DNA from: Pseudomonas reidholzensis
Lineage (GTDB): Bacteria; Pseudomonadota; Gammaproteobacteria; Pseudomonadales; Pseudomonadaceae
Length of the DNA: 64,000 nucleotides
Direction of reading: 5' to 3'
Assembly: GCF_900536025.1 (NCBI RefSeq)
Contig: NZ_UNOZ01000004.1
Span: 124,001 to 188,000, forward strand
The translations under genes were made by a program, and so were the position numbers. Under the pieces are notes generated by a model. The model was not told where the DNA came from. It ran no database searches and saw only the letters and a program-made list of their open reading frames with translations. The stretch's first letter is position 1. Each line of letters begins with the position of its first letter. This document shows, one piece after another, positions 28,683 through 38,409 of the stretch.

Positions 28683-29861
28683 ATGCAAAATCGAATCGAC
28701 GCACAAAAGGGGTTGTCCCTGAACGACCCGCGTGTGCGCGCCTGGCTGTTCCAGATCCTCACGGTGCTGTTCGTGGTCGGTCTGGGCTGGTACCTGTTCC
28801 ACAACACCCAGACCAATCTGCAACACCGGGGCATCACCTCCGGTTTCGACTTCCTTGAACGCAGCGCCGGCTTCGGCATCGCCCAGCACCTGATTCCCTA
28901 TGTGGAGTCAGACAGTTATGCGCGGGTGTTCCTCATCGGCCTGCTCAATACCCTGCTGGTGACCTTCATCGGCATCATCCTGGCCACCCTGCTGGGGTTC
29001 ATCATCGGCGTGGCGCGGCTGTCGCCGAACTGGATGATCAGCAAGCTGGCCACCGTGTACGTGGAGACCTTCCGCAATATCCCGCCGCTGCTGCAGATCC
29101 TGTTCTGGTACTTCGCGGTGTTCCTGACCCTGCCCGGACCGCGCGGCAGCATCAACATCGACGACATGTTCTTCATCAGCAACCGCGGCCTGAACATGCC
29201 CGGCGCGTCCATGGCCGAGGGCTTCTGGCCGTTCGTCATCGCCGTGCTGCTGGCGATCGTGGCGGTGGTGCTGATGGTGCGGGTGGCCAACAAGCGCTTC
29301 AACGAGACGGGTGAGCCGTTCCACAAGTTCTGGGTCGGCCTGCTGCTGTTGCTCGGGGTCCCGGGCGTCTGCGCCGTGCTGTTCGGCAGCCCGCTGCACT
29401 GGCAAATGCCCGAGCTCAAGGGCTTCAACTTCGTCGGTGGCTGGGTGCTGATCCCGGAGCTGCTGGCGTTGACCCTGGCGTTGACCATCTATACCGCGGC
29501 GTTCATCGCCGAGATCGTTCGCTCGGGGATTCGCTCGGTCAGCCATGGCCAGACAGAAGCCGCGCGTTCGCTGGGCCTGCGTGAGGGCCCGACCCTGCGC
29601 AAGGTGATCATCCCTCAAGCGCTGCGGGTGATCATTCCGCCCTTGACCAGCCAGTACCTGAACCTGGCGAAGAACTCGTCGCTGGCGGCCGGTATCGGCT
29701 ACCCGGAAATGGTCTCGCTGTTCGCCGGTACGGTACTCAACCAGACCGGCCAGGCGATCGAGGTGATCGCGATCACCATGAGTGTCTATCTCGCCATCAG
29801 CATCAGCATCTCGCTGCTGATGAACTGGTACAACAAGCGCATCGCGCTGATCGAGCGGTGA
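28683..29861 (+). CDS. aapQ: AapQ, amino-acid ABC transporter permease
   Basis: 392 aa from the ATG at 28683; the frame upstream overlaps aapJ and lacks homology. It is a HisM/GlnP-type permease, unusually long because of an inserted membrane/periplasmic segment in the first half, as in known AapQ. The EAA loop, which contacts the ATPase, reads EAARSLGLREGPTLRKVIIPQALR. It pairs with AapM to form the channel. Confidence 0.94.
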   Translation: MQNRIDAQKGLSLNDPRVRAWLFQILTVLFVVGLGWYLFHNTQTNLQHRGITSGFDFLERSAGFGIAQHLIPYVESDSYARVFLIGLLNTLLVTFIGIILATLLGFIIGVARLSPNWMISKLATVYVETFRNIPPLLQILFWYFAVFLTLPGPRGSINIDDMFFISNRGLNMPGASMAEGFWPFVIAVLLAIVAVVLMVRVANKRFNETGEPFHKFWVGLLLLLGVPGVCAVLFGSPLHWQMPELKGFNFVGGWVLIPELLALTLALTIYTAAFIAEIVRSGIRSVSHGQTEAARSLGLREGPTLRKVIIPQALRVIIPPLTSQYLNLAKNSSLAAGIGYPEMVSLFAGTVLNQTGQAIEVIAITMSVYLAISISISLLMNWYNKRIALIER

Positions 29862-29871
29862 GGTTCTGCCC

Positions 29872-30969
29872 GTGAATGCACACGTTTTCAAACCCGATAT
29901 GCCGCCCCCGGTGAAAACCGTCGGCGTGCTCGCATGGATGCGTGCAAACCTGTTCTCCAGCTGGCTCAACACCTTGCTGACCCTGGTCGCCCTGTACCTG
30001 GTGTGGCTGATCGTGCCGCCGCTGCTGCAGTGGTCGCTGATCGATGCCAACTGGGTCGGCACCACCCGTGCCGACTGCACCAAGGAGGGCGCCTGCTGGG
30101 TGTTCATCCAGCAACGCTTTGGCCAGTTCATGTACGGCTACTACCCCCCCGAACTGCGCTGGCGCGTCGACCTGACGGTGTGGCTGGCGGTGATCGGCGC
30201 GGCGCCGCTGTTCATCAATCGCTTCCCGCGCAAGGCGATCTACGGCCTGGGCTTCCTGGTGCTGTACCCGGTGCTCGCCTACCTGCTGCTGCATGGCGGC
30301 AGCTTCGGCCTGACGACGGTGCCGACCAACCAGTGGGGCGGCCTGATGCTGACCCTGGTGATCGCCACCGTGGGTATCGTCGGAGCCTTGCCGCTGGGCA
30401 TCCTGCTGGCGCTGGGGCGCCGCTCGAACATGCCGGCGGTGAAGGTGGTCTGCGTGACCTTCATCGAGTTCTGGCGCGGCGTGCCGTTGATCACCGTGCT
30501 GTTCATGTCGTCGGTGATGCTGCCGTTGTTCCTGCCCGAGGGCATGAGCTTCGACAAGCTGCTGCGGGCGATGATCGGGGTGATCCTGTTCCAGTCGGCG
30601 TACATCGCCGAAGTGGTGCGCGGCGGCCTGCAGGCCATTCCCAAGGGCCAGTACGAGGCCGCTGCGGCGATGGGCCTGGGCTACTGGCGGGCGATGGGCC
30701 TGGTGATCCTGCCGCAGGCACTCAAGCTGGTCATCCCCGGCATCGTCAACACCTTCATTGCCCTGTTCAAGGACACCAGCCTGGTGATCATCATCGGCCT
30801 GTTCGACCTGCTCAACAGCGTCAAGCAGGCGGCGGCCGACCCGGCCTGGCTGGGCATGGCGACCGAGGGCTACGTGTTCGCGGCCCTGGTGTTCTGGATT
30901 TTCTGTTTCGGTATGTCCCGCTACTCCATGCACCTGGAGCGCAAGCTGGACACTGGCCACAAGCGTTAG
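29872..30969 (+). CDS. aapM: AapM, amino-acid ABC transporter permease
   Basis: 365 aa from a GTG at 29872, 10 nt after aapQ, with TGAGGTTC upstream. It has several transmembrane helices and the EAA loop [20 protein letters not shown]. An N-terminal extension of about 140 residues carries two extra membrane segments, as in other AapM proteins. It forms the membrane pore with AapQ. Confidence 0.94.
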   Translation: MNAHVFKPDMPPPVKTVGVLAWMRANLFSSWLNTLLTLVALYLVWLIVPPLLQWSLIDANWVGTTRADCTKEGACWVFIQQRFGQFMYGYYPPELRWRVDLTVWLAVIGAAPLFINRFPRKAIYGLGFLVLYPVLAYLLLHGGSFGLTTVPTNQWGGLMLTLVIATVGIVGALPLGILLALGRRSNMPAVKVVCVTFIEFWRGVPLITVLFMSSVMLPLFLPEGMSFDKLLRAMIGVILFQSAYIAEVVRGGLQAIPKGQYEAAAAMGLGYWRAMGLVILPQALKLVIPGIVNTFIALFKDTSLVIIIGLFDLLNSVKQAAADPAWLGMATEGYVFAALVFWIFCFGMSRYSMHLERKLDTGHKR

Positions 30970-30979
30970 GAGTTTCGAA

Positions 30980-31744
30980 ATGAGTGAAGCGATCAAGCAG
31001 CCTGCTGGCCCCGAAGGCATCATCCAGATGCAGGGTGTGAACAAATGGTACGGCCAGTTCCACGTGCTCAAGGACATCAACCTCAACGTCCGTCAGGGCG
31101 AGCGCATCGTCCTCTGCGGGCCGTCGGGCTCGGGCAAGTCGACCACCATCCGCTGCCTCAACCGGCTCGAGGAGCATCAGCAGGGGCGCATCGTGGTCGA
31201 TGGCGTCGAGCTGACCAACGACCTCAAGCAGATCGAGGCGATCCGCCGCGAGGTGGGCATGGTGTTCCAGCACTTCAACCTGTTCCCGCACCTGACCATC
31301 CTGCAGAACTGCACCCTGGCGCCGATGTGGGTGCGCAAGATGCCCAAGCGCAAGGCCGAGGAAATCGCCATGCACTACCTTGAGCGGGTGCGGATCCCGG
31401 AGCAGGCGCACAAGTTTCCCGGGCAGTTGTCAGGTGGTCAGCAGCAGCGCGTGGCGATTGCCCGGGCGCTGTGCATGAAGCCGAAGATCATGCTGTTCGA
31501 CGAGCCGACCTCGGCGCTCGACCCAGAAATGGTCAAGGAAGTGCTGGATACCATGGTCGGCCTGGCCGAGGATGGCATGACCATGCTCTGCGTGACCCAC
31601 GAGATGGGCTTTGCCCGGACCGTGGCGAACCGGGTGATCTTCATGGACAAGGGCGAGATCGTCGAGCAGGCGGCGCCGGATGACTTCTTCGACCGGCCGC
31701 AGAGTGATCGGACCAAGCTGTTCCTGAGCCAGATCCTGCATTGA
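30980..31744 (+). CDS. aapP: AapP, amino-acid ABC transporter ATPase
   Basis: 254 aa. Walker A GPSGSGKS, signature LSGGQQQR, Walker [15 protein letters not shown] and the H-loop [10 protein letters not shown] are all intact. It drives the AapJQM importer. The ATG at 30980 follows AGGAG. The last gene of the operon, it converges on algW with a shared hairpin between them. Confidence 0.96.
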   Translation: MSEAIKQPAGPEGIIQMQGVNKWYGQFHVLKDINLNVRQGERIVLCGPSGSGKSTTIRCLNRLEEHQQGRIVVDGVELTNDLKQIEAIRREVGMVFQHFNLFPHLTILQNCTLAPMWVRKMPKRKAEEIAMHYLERVRIPEQAHKFPGQLSGGQQQRVAIARALCMKPKIMLFDEPTSALDPEMVKEVLDTMVGLAEDGMTMLCVTHEMGFARTVANRVIFMDKGEIVEQAAPDDFFDRPQSDRTKLFLSQILH

Positions 31745-31751
31745 TAAAGCG

Positions 31752-31771
31752 GGGGCCGCGAAAGCGGCCCC
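31752..31771. terminator. Shared hairpin between convergent aapP and algW
   Basis: GGGGCCGC, GAAA loop (with one extra G), GCGGCCCC. The symmetrical stem can serve both transcripts. Neither side has a long T-run. Confidence 0.6.
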
Positions 31772-31781
31772 AGGCTGTAGA

Positions 31782-32942
31782 TCATTTCTCTTCGGTATTG
31801 GCCACCGGCGCCGGTGGCGGGCGCAGCCCCACCTCGGCAATCAGCTTCAGCTGCTGCCCGTTGCGCATGACCTCGATGGCCACCTTGTCGGTCGGCTTGA
31901 TCCGCGCCACCTGGTTCATCGACTTGCGCCCATCACCGGCCGGCTCGCCGTTGATGCTCAGGATCACATCACCCAACTGCAAGCCCGCACGCTGCGCCGG
32001 GCCATCGCGGAAGATCCCCGCGACGACGATCCCCGGACGCCCCTCCAGGCCAAACGACTCCGCTAGCTCCTGGCTCAGCGGTTGCACCTCGATGCCCAGC
32101 CAGCCACGGATCACCTGGCCGTGCTCGATGATCGACTTCATCACCTCCAGCGCCAGTTTGACCGGGATGGCGAAGCCGATGCCCTGCGAGCCGCCGGATT
32201 TGGAGAAGATCGCCGTGTTGATGCCCACCAGGTTGCCGTTGGCATCGACCAGCGCACCACCGGAGTTGCCCGGGTTGATCGCTGCATCGGTCTGGATGAA
32301 GTCTTCGTAGTTGTTCAGGCCCAGCTGGTTACGCCCGGTGGCGCTGATGATGCCCATGGTGACTGTCTGGCCGACGCCGAACGGGTTGCCGATGGCCAGC
32401 GAGACGTCGCCGATATGGATAGTGTCGGAGCGGCCGATGGTGATCGCCGGCAGGCTCTTGAGGTCGATCTTGAGCACCGCCAGGTCGGTTTCCGGGTCGC
32501 TGCCGATCACCCGCGCGACGGTCTCGCGGCCATCCTTGAGCGCCACCACGATCTGGTCGGCACCGCTGGTGACGTGGTTGTTGGTCAGCAGGTAGCCCTC
32601 GGGGCTCATGATCACCGCCGAACCCAGGCTCGACTCCCAGCGCCGCTGCTTGGGCAGGTTGTCGCCGAAGAAGCGGCGGAACTGCGGGTCCTCGAACAGC
32701 GGATGGGCGCTCTTGTTGACCACCTTGGTGGTGTACAGGTTGACCACCGCCGGTGCGGCCAGGGTCACCGCATCGGCATAGGACACCGGCCCCTGCATGA
32801 TCTGCGTGGTCTGCGGCGCCTGCTGCAGGTTGACGTCCTGGCTGGGCAGGCCGACCCATTCGGGGAAACGCTGGATAACCAGCAACGCGATCAATGTGCC
32901 AGTGAGCAGTGGCCAGCCAAAGTAACGCAGAACCTTGAGCAT
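31782..32942 (-). CDS. algW: AlgW, DegS-like periplasmic serine protease
   Basis: 386 aa from the ATG at 32942 (MLKVLRYFGW), with AGGA upstream. An N-terminal membrane anchor (about 8-24) is followed by a trypsin-like domain with His in NNHV, Asp in ETDLAVLK and Ser in GNSGG, then a single PDZ domain (about 270-365). In Pseudomonas AlgW makes the first cut in the anti-sigma factor MucA, which frees AlgU, the sigma factor of the algD promoter. One PDZ domain and the anchor separate it from MucD/DegP. Confidence 0.94.
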   Translation of the reverse strand: MLKVLRYFGWPLLTGTLIALLVIQRFPEWVGLPSQDVNLQQAPQTTQIMQGPVSYADAVTLAAPAVVNLYTTKVVNKSAHPLFEDPQFRRFFGDNLPKQRRWESSLGSAVIMSPEGYLLTNNHVTSGADQIVVALKDGRETVARVIGSDPETDLAVLKIDLKSLPAITIGRSDTIHIGDVSLAIGNPFGVGQTVTMGIISATGRNQLGLNNYEDFIQTDAAINPGNSGGALVDANGNLVGINTAIFSKSGGSQGIGFAIPVKLALEVMKSIIEHGQVIRGWLGIEVQPLSQELAESFGLEGRPGIVVAGIFRDGPAQRAGLQLGDVILSINGEPAGDGRKSMNQVARIKPTDKVAIEVMRNGQQLKLIAEVGLRPPPAPVANTEEK

Positions 32943-33156
32943 CGAAAAATCCTGGGAGTGGGGCAAGGGCCGTTGCAGAGCGGCCCGGGACGCAAACGCG
33001 CGCGATCATACACCTCGACAGGGGTGATCGGCGACGGCTGGAATGGCTGCCCCCAGGCGACTGCGCCGGTTTCCCCGAAGCCGGCGACGGCCCATAATGG
33101 CGGCCATTATACGGGCGTTGAGCCCGCCAAACGTGCAGATTTCGAGGAGATTTTCC

Positions 33157-33915
33157 ATGGCCGTCGCCCTGAGCACCCTGGTCGAGGAAGCCGAGCGCTA
33201 TCTGTCCAGCGCCAAGATCCAGGATTACTGCCCCAATGGCCTGCAGGTCGAAGGGCGCCCACAGGTCAGCCGCATCGTCAGCGGCGTCACCGCCAGCCAG
33301 GCGCTGCTGGACGCGGCGGTCGAGGCCGAGGCCGACCTGGTGCTGGTGCACCACGGCTACTTCTGGAAAGGTGAAAACCCGTGCATCACCGGCATCAAGC
33401 AGCGCCGCCTGAAGACCTTGCTCAAGCACGACATCAGCCTGCTGGCGTTCCACCTGCCGCTGGATGTGCACCCGGAGGTGGGCAATAACGTGCAACTCGC
33501 GCATCAGTTGGGGATTACCGTCGAGGGCCCGCTGGACCCTAGCAACCCGAAGGTGGTGGGCATGGTCGGTTCGCTCGATGAGGCCATGTCGGCGCGTGAT
33601 TTCGCCCGCCGTGTGCAGGACGCGCTGGGCCGCGAGCCGCTGCTGATCGAGGGTGAGCAACGGGTGCGGCGGATCGGCTGGTGCACCGGGGGCGGCCAGG
33701 GTTACATCGACACGGCGATTGCCCAGGGGGTCGACCTGTTCCTCAGTGGCGAGGCCTCCGAGCAGACCTTCCACAGTGCCCGCGAGAACGGCATCAGCTT
33801 CATCGCCGCCGGCCACCATGCCACGGAGCGCTATGGCGTGCAGGCGCTGGGCGATTACCTGGCGCGGCGGTTTGCCGTGGAGCACCTGTTCATCGATTGC
33901 CCGAATCCGATCTGA
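33157..33915 (+). CDS. Nif3-like dinuclear metal centre protein (YbgI family)
   Basis: 252 aa from the ATG at 33157, which has GAGGAG upstream; the frame is open earlier without homology. It carries NGLQVEG, VHHGYFWKGE and AGHHATERYG, the His/Glu clusters that bind two metals in YbgI/Nif3 proteins. In E. coli a related protein acts as a GTP cyclohydrolase-like or NAD-processing enzyme, but the role is unsettled. It is divergent from algW. Confidence 0.92.
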   Translation: MAVALSTLVEEAERYLSSAKIQDYCPNGLQVEGRPQVSRIVSGVTASQALLDAAVEAEADLVLVHHGYFWKGENPCITGIKQRRLKTLLKHDISLLAFHLPLDVHPEVGNNVQLAHQLGITVEGPLDPSNPKVVGMVGSLDEAMSARDFARRVQDALGREPLLIEGEQRVRRIGWCTGGGQGYIDTAIAQGVDLFLSGEASEQTFHSARENGISFIAAGHHATERYGVQALGDYLARRFAVEHLFIDCPNPI

Positions 33916-33929
33916 TCGCGAGGTGCTCA

Positions 33930-33997
33930 TTTCGCGGGCAAGCCCGCTCCTACAGAGATCGCGCAAGACCCTGTAGGCGCTGGCTTGCCTGCGATGG
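33930..33997. repeat. REP palindrome pair
   Basis: TTCGCGGGCAAGCCCGCTCC faces a diverged copy (CCTGTAGGCGCTGGCTTGCC) after the Nif3-like gene and before cysD. Confidence 0.82.
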
Positions 33998-34154
33998 CCT
34001 GCGCAGCAGGCCCCTTGCCAGCCCAAACCCACAGTCATATGGTTAGACCGTTTCGATCTAGCCACCCTCCTAAATAGAATCAGGCCCTGTGATAAAGTGG
34101 CCCGCTCGAACACGGCCCGCTGGCCGTTCATAAGATCGTTTTACGTGAGTAGCC

Positions 34155-35072
34155 ATGGTCGACAAACTGACGCACTTGAAACAGCTGGAGGCGGAAAGCA
34201 TCCACATCATCCGCGAGGTGGCCGCCGAGTTCGATAACCCGGTGATGCTGTACTCGATCGGCAAGGATTCCGCCGTGATGCTGCACCTGGCGCGCAAGGC
34301 CTTTTTCCCGGGCAAGCTGCCGTTTCCGGTGATGCACGTCGACACCCGCTGGAAATTCCAGGAGATGTACAGCTTCCGCGACAAGATGGTCGAGGAAATG
34401 GGCCTGGAGCTGATCACCCACGTCAACCCGGAAGGGGTGGCGCAGGGCATCAACCCGTTCACCCATGGCAGCTCCAAGCACACCGACATCATGAAGACCC
34501 AGGGCCTCAAGCAGGCGCTGGACAAGTACGGCTTCGATGCCGCCTTCGGTGGTGCGCGCCGTGACGAAGAGAAGTCGCGGGCCAAGGAGCGGGTCTACTC
34601 GTTCCGTGACAGCAAGCACCGCTGGGACCCGAAAAACCAGCGCCCCGAGCTGTGGAACGTCTACAACGGCAAGGTCAACAAGGGCGAGTCGATCCGCGTG
34701 TTCCCGCTGTCGAACTGGACCGAGCTGGACATCTGGCAGTACATCTACCTCGAAGGTATCCCGATCGTGCCGCTGTACTTCGCCGCCGAGCGTGAAGTCA
34801 TCGAGAAGAACGGCACCCTGATCATGATCGACGACGAGCGCATCCTCGAGCACCTGAGCGACGAAGACAAAGCCCGCATCGTCAAGAAGAAGGTGCGTTT
34901 CCGTACCCTCGGCTGCTACCCGTTGACGGGCGCGGTGGAATCGGAGGCCGAGAGCCTGACCGATATCATTCAGGAAATGCTCCTGACGCGCACTTCCGAG
35001 CGCCAGGGCCGTGTCATCGACCACGATGGCGCCGGCTCCATGGAAGACAAAAAACGTCAGGGCTACTTCTAA
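34155..35072 (+). CDS. cysD: CysD, sulphate adenylyltransferase small subunit
   Basis: 305 aa of the PAPS-reductase-like adenine nucleotide hydrolase fold. The PP-loop reads [10 protein letters not shown], and [15 protein letters not shown] and the C-terminal KRQGYF end are typical of CysD. With the CysN part of CysNC it makes adenosine phosphosulphate from ATP and sulphate. It is the first gene of cysD-cysNC, with cysNC 16 nt downstream. About 240 bp upstream should contain a CysB-controlled promoter, not pinpointed. Confidence 0.97.
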   Translation: MVDKLTHLKQLEAESIHIIREVAAEFDNPVMLYSIGKDSAVMLHLARKAFFPGKLPFPVMHVDTRWKFQEMYSFRDKMVEEMGLELITHVNPEGVAQGINPFTHGSSKHTDIMKTQGLKQALDKYGFDAAFGGARRDEEKSRAKERVYSFRDSKHRWDPKNQRPELWNVYNGKVNKGESIRVFPLSNWTELDIWQYIYLEGIPIVPLYFAAEREVIEKNGTLIMIDDERILEHLSDEDKARIVKKKVRFRTLGCYPLTGAVESEAESLTDIIQEMLLTRTSERQGRVIDHDGAGSMEDKKRQGYF

Positions 35073-35088
35073 TTTTCAGGGTTACTCC

Positions 35089-36990
35089 ATGTCGCATCAA
35101 TCCGATTTGATCAGCGAAGACATCGTCGCTTATCTGGCTCAGCACGAGCGCAAAGAACTGCTGCGTTTCCTCACCTGCGGCAACGTCGATGACGGCAAGA
35201 GCACCCTGATCGGGCGCCTGCTGCACGACTCCAAGATGATCTACGAGGACCACCTCGAAGCGATCACTCGCGACTCGAAAAAATCCGGCACCACGGGCGA
35301 AGACATCGACCTGGCACTGCTGGTCGACGGCCTGCAGGCCGAGCGCGAGCAGGGCATCACCATCGATGTCGCCTACCGCTATTTCTCCACCGCCAAGCGC
35401 AAGTTCATCATCGCCGACACCCCCGGCCATGAGCAGTACACGCGCAACATGGCCACCGGCGCCTCGACCTGCGACCTGGCGATCATCCTCGTCGATGCCC
35501 GTTATGGCGTGCAGACCCAGACCCGTCGGCACAGCTACATCGCCTCGTTGCTGGGCATCAAGCACATCGTCGTGGCGATCAACAAGATGGACCTCAAGGG
35601 CTTCGACGAGGCGGTCTTCGAGTCGATCAAGGCCGACTACCTGAAGTTCGCCGACGCCATCAACCTGACCCCGAGCAGCCTGCACTTCGTGCCGATGTCG
35701 GCGCTCAAGGGCGACAACGTGGTCAACCGCAGCGAGCGTTCGCCGTGGTACACGGGCCCTGCGCTGATGGAAATCCTCGAGACCGTTGAAGTCGCGGCCG
35801 ACCGCAACTTCACCGACCTGCGTTTCCCGGTGCAGTACGTCAACCGTCCGAACCTGAACTTCCGCGGCTTCGCCGGCACCTTGGCCAGCGGCGTGGTGCA
35901 CAAGGGCGATGAAATCGTCGTATTGCCGTCGGGCAAGAGCAGCCGGGTCAAGTCCATCGTCACCTACGAAGGTGAGCTGGAACACGCCGGCCCAGGCCAG
36001 GCCGTGACCCTGACCATGGAAGACGAGATCGACATCTCCCGTGGCGACCTGCTGGTGCATGCCGACAACGTCCCGCCGGTGACCGACCAGTTCGACGCCA
36101 TGCTCGTGTGGATGGCCGAGGAGCCGATGCTCCCCGGCAAGAAGTACGACATCAAGCGCGCCACCAGCTATGTGCCGGGCTCGATTGCCAGCATCACCCA
36201 CAAGGTCGATGTGAACACCCTCGAGAAGGGCGCGGCCAGTGCGCTGCAGTTGAACGAGATCGGCCTGGTCAAGGTCAGCCTCGACGCCGCCATCGCCCTC
36301 GACGGCTATGACAGCAACCGCACCACCGGCGCGTTCATCATCATCGACCGCCTGACCAACGGTACCGTGGGTGCCGGCATGATCATCGCCCAGCCTGTCC
36401 TGCCGCACGGCAGCACCGGCCAGCATGGCAAGCAGGCGCACGTTGCCACCGAAGAGCGCGCCCTGCGCTTCGGCCAGCAGCCGGCCACCGTGCTGTTCAG
36501 CGGCCTCTCCGGCGCGGGCAAGAGCACCCTGGCCTATGCCGTGGAGCGCAAGCTGTTCGACATGGGCCGTGCGGTCTACGTGCTCGACGGCCAGAACCTG
36601 CGCCACGACCTGAACAAGGGCCTGCCGCAGGACCGTGCCGGTCGCACCGAGAACTGGCGCCGTGCCGCCCACGTGGCGCGTCAGTTCAACGAAGCCGGCC
36701 TGCTGACCCTGGCCGCGTTCGTCGCCCCGGATGCCGAAGGCCGCGAACAGGCCAAGGCACTGATCGGCAAGGAGCGTCTGCTGACCGTGTACGTCCAGGC
36801 ATCGCCGATTGCCTGCCGTGAGCGTGACCCGCAAGGCCTGTATGCCGCTGGCGGCGATAACATCCCGGGTGAAAGCTTCCCGTTCGATGTGCCGCTGGAT
36901 GCTGACCTGGTGATCGACACCCAGAGCACCGGGGTTGAAGAAAGCATCAAGCAAGTGCTCGACCTGCTGCGTCAGCGCGGCGCGATCTAA
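35089..36990 (+). CDS. cysNC: CysNC, sulphate adenylyltransferase large subunit fused to APS kinase
   Basis: 633 aa fusion. Residues 1-~440 are the CysN GTPase ([24 protein letters not shown], then two beta-barrels). Residues ~460-633 are the CysC kinase (Walker [23 protein letters not shown]). GTP hydrolysis drives APS formation, and the kinase part then makes PAPS. The fusion is usual in Pseudomonas. The ATG at 35089 starts [13 protein letters not shown] strong terminator follows the stop. Confidence 0.97.
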   Translation: MSHQSDLISEDIVAYLAQHERKELLRFLTCGNVDDGKSTLIGRLLHDSKMIYEDHLEAITRDSKKSGTTGEDIDLALLVDGLQAEREQGITIDVAYRYFSTAKRKFIIADTPGHEQYTRNMATGASTCDLAIILVDARYGVQTQTRRHSYIASLLGIKHIVVAINKMDLKGFDEAVFESIKADYLKFADAINLTPSSLHFVPMSALKGDNVVNRSERSPWYTGPALMEILETVEVAADRNFTDLRFPVQYVNRPNLNFRGFAGTLASGVVHKGDEIVVLPSGKSSRVKSIVTYEGELEHAGPGQAVTLTMEDEIDISRGDLLVHADNVPPVTDQFDAMLVWMAEEPMLPGKKYDIKRATSYVPGSIASITHKVDVNTLEKGAASALQLNEIGLVKVSLDAAIALDGYDSNRTTGAFIIIDRLTNGTVGAGMIIAQPVLPHGSTGQHGKQAHVATEERALRFGQQPATVLFSGLSGAGKSTLAYAVERKLFDMGRAVYVLDGQNLRHDLNKGLPQDRAGRTENWRRAAHVARQFNEAGLLTLAAFVAPDAEGREQAKALIGKERLLTVYVQASPIACRERDPQGLYAAGGDNIPGESFPFDVPLDADLVIDTQSTGVEESIKQVLDLLRQRGAI

Positions 36991-37010
36991 GCGCTGGTGT
37001 TGGATGTATG

Positions 37011-37036
37011 AAAAACCCCGCTTCGGCGGGGTTTTT
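37011..37036 (+). terminator. Intrinsic terminator after cysNC
   Basis: CCCCGC-TTCG-GCGGGG stem with a UUCG loop, preceded by five A and followed by six T. A textbook terminator 21 bases past the stop. Confidence 0.93.
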
Positions 37037-37068
37037 TGTTTGTCCGGGGAAGTCTTGCGCCTTTAGGT

Positions 37069-37319
37069 CCATCCCTTTCAAGGCGTGTTGAAATTGCGCT
37101 TGTCGTGAGCTTGCCGGGGCCGCTGCGCGCCCCTTTCGCGACACAAGGCCGCTCCCACAGGATGCGGTGTTGCCCAGTTTCTGTTTCGTTCGCGAACGTT
37201 ACTGCACGACGCCGCCCATGTGGGAGCGGCCTTGTGTCGCGAAAGGGCTGCGCAGCGGCCCCGGCGAGCTCAAGCCAAGGATAAATTCAGGAACAATACG
37301 AAGACCTTGAAAGGGATGG
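37069..37319. repeat. 251-bp compound palindromic repeat after cysNC
   Basis: The outermost arms CCATCCCTTTCAAGG (37069-37083) and CCTTGAAAGGGATGG (37305-37319) are exact complements. Inside, a second pair of about 50-base arms (around 37108-37160 and 37219-37272) is built on GGGAGCGGCCTTGTGTCGCG, a different REP subfamily from the others here. The centre of about 55 bases is unrelated. No ORF is credible. Confidence 0.85.
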
Positions 37320-37413
37320 CCTTCAGGGCATCACTCTTATGGAGTGGCAGTTCAGTCACTGGCTTGCCGGGTGCTGGTTGGTTGGAAAGGGCTGCAGAGC
37401 AGCCCGGTCCGGT

Positions 37414-37692
37414 TCAGTGATCCGTGCGCGTCATGCCGAGTTCGGCGTCATCCAACAGTGCCTTGGCCAATGCGCTCAGGTAGTGCGAGGCCCAGACCAG
37501 TTGCGGGTTATCTTCCATCACACCGGTGATGGTCAGCTCTCGCACAACGCCCATCAACTCCGAGGCCTGCTCGCGGGCATGCTGGCAAGGGATGCCGGGT
37601 TCTATGCAGAACAAGGGCTGGGTCATGCCTTCGCCTTGGTAGAAACGGGTCTTGCCGACGGTGGTGGGTGTGGTGATGTCGTCATTAGCCAT
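37414..37692 (-). CDS. DUF3077 family small protein
   Basis: 92 aa. The pattern F-Y-Q-G-E...LF-I-PGIPCQHAREQASELM followed by WASHYLSALAKALLDD is that of the Pseudomonas DUF3077 family. No signal peptide, membrane helix or catalytic motif is seen, and its function is unknown. GGGAGAG lies before the ATG at 37692. It is next to a DUF6124-like gene on the same strand, an arrangement I recall as common in Pseudomonas. A REP pair fills the gap between the two. Confidence 0.8.
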   Translation of the reverse strand: MANDDITTPTTVGKTRFYQGEGMTQPLFCIEPGIPCQHAREQASELMGVVRELTITGVMEDNPQLVWASHYLSALAKALLDDAELGMTRTDH

Positions 37693-37717
37693 TTTTCACT
37701 CTCCCTGATTGTGTGTC

Positions 37718-37806
37718 TGGCCGGGCCTCATCGCGGGTAAACCCGCTCCTACAGGCATCGCGCAGACCCTGTAGGAGCGGGTTTACCCGCGAAGAGGCCC
37801 GGCCAG
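37718..37806. repeat. REP palindrome pair between two small genes
   Basis: Nearly perfect inverted arms of about 38 bases, CTGGCCGGGCCTCATCGCGG and complement, with an 11-base centre. Located between the DUF6124-like and DUF3077 genes. Confidence 0.92.
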
Positions 37807-37824
37807 TCAACACCTGACTGGGCC

Positions 37825-38067
37825 TTAGTGCGCCGTGCGCCGGCCTGCTGGCAACTGAACCTGCATCAACGCCGACTCAAGCAGCGTGCGCAGCGCCTCT
37901 AGCTCGTGCACCGTGGCCATCATCAGCATCGAGCCGGGTGATCGGGGTTGGAGCAGGATCGCCTGCTGGGCCACCGTCTGCGCGCACAGGGCGTACTCGG
38001 TGGCCTGGACGAGGGTGTCTTCAATGGAGTGGGGATTGTGGGGTGGGTCGGGGACAATCTTAAGCAT
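37825..38067 (-). CDS. DUF6124-like small protein
   Basis: 80 aa from the ATG at 38067 (TGAGGGT upstream); the frame upstream is open but is part of a structured non-coding region. It begins MLKIVPDPP, the N-terminal pattern of Pseudomonas DUF6124 proteins, and continues with a helical region rich in Ala and Leu. Function unknown. It is upstream of the DUF3077 gene and may be co-transcribed with it. Confidence 0.75.
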   Translation of the reverse strand: MLKIVPDPPHNPHSIEDTLVQATEYALCAQTVAQQAILLQPRSPGSMLMMATVHELEALRTLLESALMQVQLPAGRRTAH

Positions 38068-38409
38068 GGTCTTACCCTCAATTTGCAATGGGGCAGCACC
38101 ATTTGCTGTCAAACAAAGGGTGGCAGCTGTGAGCGGGTTGACAGACCGGCCAAATTGAGGAAAACCGGCGCACCCGAAGATGCCCCACACACAGCCGCCA
38201 TTAAAGGCAAAGCCATGGGTTTCAATTTGAGTCGGCCTGTCAAAGCCGGTCGCTGATTGGTAGCGACCGCCCGAGACTAGGGCTCAACCCAGAACACCGC
38301 AATGGCTTGAAAGGGGTTGGTAGTGTGTTTGGGAAATGGACTACAAGGAATAGGGTAAGTCCTAAACCCGGGTGCAAAACCAGGCCGGGATACCGAGCCA
38401 TCCCGCGCG
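38068..38409. other. Structured region upstream of the DUF6124-like gene
   Basis: 342 bp with no credible gene. It contains an imperfect inverted repeat (TTGACAGACCGGCC at 38138-38151 against GGCCTGTCAA at 38235-38243 and flanks), the stem GGTCGCT...AGCGACC at 38248-38268, and a terminator-like stem for mdeR at 38386-38405. It may encode a small RNA or a cis-regulatory leader on the minus strand. Confidence 0.5.
38386..38405 (-). terminator. Hairpin after mdeR
   Basis: CGGGAT / ATCCCG stem, 5 bases past the mdeR stop on the minus strand, followed by GCCTGGTTTTG. A weak terminator candidate. Confidence 0.45.

Noticed and set aside
35011..35088. N-terminal extension of CysNC overlapping cysD
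   Set aside because: The family start is at 35089; the upstream codons are cysD sequence in another frame.
35014..36954. 646-codon minus-strand frame opposite cysNC
   Set aside because: Antisense shadow of a well-defined fusion enzyme.
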